This document shows, piece by piece, positions 5,021 through 5,227 of a DNA stretch of 5,227 bases. Every line of letters begins with the position of its first letter. The stretch's first letter is position 1. Position numbers and translations under genes: made by a program. The DNA is from Candidatus Omnitrophota bacterium (lineage in GTDB: Bacteria; Omnitrophota; Omnitrophia; Omnitrophales; Aquincolibacteriaceae): positions 1 through 5,227 of the forward strand of contig JAHFHB010000158.1 in assembly GCA_023247135.1 (NCBI GenBank). Direction: 5' to 3'. The notes under the pieces were generated by a model. That model was not told the DNA's origin and searched no databases. It was given only the letters and a program-made list of their open reading frames with translations.

Positions 5021-5227
5021 GCCACGCGTTGGGACTATTCAGCGACGGCCAAGGATGCCGTCGTCTGAATGTTCGATCTAGGAACACCCCATGCTATTGC
5101 CCCAACGCCACGCGTTGGGACTATTCAGCGACGGCCAAGGATGCCGTCGTCTGAATGTTCGATCTAGGAACACCCCATGCTATTGCCCCAACGCCACGCG
5201 TTGGGACTATTCAGCGACGGCCAAGGA
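5021..5227. repeat. Tandem array, 86-bp unit, two full identical copies plus 35 bases, runs off the window
   Basis: Units at 5021-5106 and 5107-5192 are identical, and 5193-5227 repeats the first 35 bases. Each full unit contains a 13-bp stem with one bulged T around the loop CAAGGAT (5037-5070, again 5123-5156), and a weak 5-bp TGTTC/GAACA stem (5070-5086). An 8-bp perfect stem CCCAACGC/GCGTTGGG with loop CAC spans each unit junction (5101-5119, 5187-5205). At the left edge the array starts without the CCCAACGC arm, after a degenerate GCTTATTGCC resembling the GCTATTGCC of the inner junctions. As 86 is not a multiple of 3, the array does not encode a periodic protein. It lies upstream of the cyclase gene; I saw no promoter in it. 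It occupies most of the 229 bases right of the cyclase start. Confidence 0.95.

Noticed and set aside
4903..5154. 83-residue plus-strand open frame over the cyclase start, the palindrome and the array
   Set aside because: It runs through a palindrome and non-coding tandem units and shows no domain; 86-bp units shift frame at each copy.
5021..5227. Integron attC sites, suggested by GTTGGGA and CCCCAAC boxes in an array of 86-bp units
   Set aside because: The boxes do not fit GTTRRRY / RYYYAAC exactly (final A, leading C). They face each other across a 3-base loop instead of bounding an attC fold, and no cassette genes lie between units.
5021..5227. CRISPR array
   Set aside because: The units are contiguous identical 86-bp copies with no variable spacers, and no cas gene is visible.

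Overview
The window holds three leftward (minus-strand) protein genes, the 5' part of a minus-strand tRNA-Ser gene at the left edge, and gaps between genes that are unusually rich in palindromic and repeated DNA. The repeats and the gene mix (a CHASE2-GGDEF signalling protein, a membrane-anchored SGNH hydrolase and a GT-C-like polytopic protein) suggest a Gram-negative bacterium with a repeat-rich genome, for example an uncultivated Omnitrophota or deltaproteobacterial-type lineage. That placement is inference; nothing here fixes the taxon.

Layout from right to left, the direction of transcription. Positions 5021-5227 are a perfect tandem repeat with an 86-bp unit that runs off the window, each unit folding into two strong hairpins and one weak one. 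A perfect 28-bp palindrome (4984-5011) follows and overlaps the longest possible start of the first gene. That gene (4998-3145) encodes a CHASE2 sensor domain, three membrane helices and a GGDEF diguanylate cyclase domain whose inhibitory site is KxxD instead of RxxD. Its last codons and stop lie in one copy of a 43-bp repeat; a second copy sits 86 bp further downstream in the 116-bp gap, with hairpins between them. Next come an SGNH/GDSL-type hydrolase with an N-terminal membrane anchor (3028-1781, clear ribosome binding site) and, only 5 bp later, a multi-pass GT-C-like membrane protein (1775-258). The last two are almost certainly co-transcribed. The 205-bp gap to the tRNA holds a 9-bp hairpin abutting an 84-bp element with inverted ends and the widespread ATTCCC-N8-GGGAAT core.

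How the genes may work together (inference): the hydrolase and the GT-C-like protein look like an envelope-glycan pair, one adding or removing acyl or other ester groups at the outer face of the inner membrane and the other transferring a sugar from a lipid carrier. The cyclase could place surface-glycan production under c-di-GMP control. No PilZ or other c-di-GMP receptor is visible, and the 116-bp repeat-filled gap makes co-transcription of the cyclase gene with the pair uncertain. No CRISPR array, insertion-sequence transposase, riboswitch or convincing intrinsic terminator was seen.
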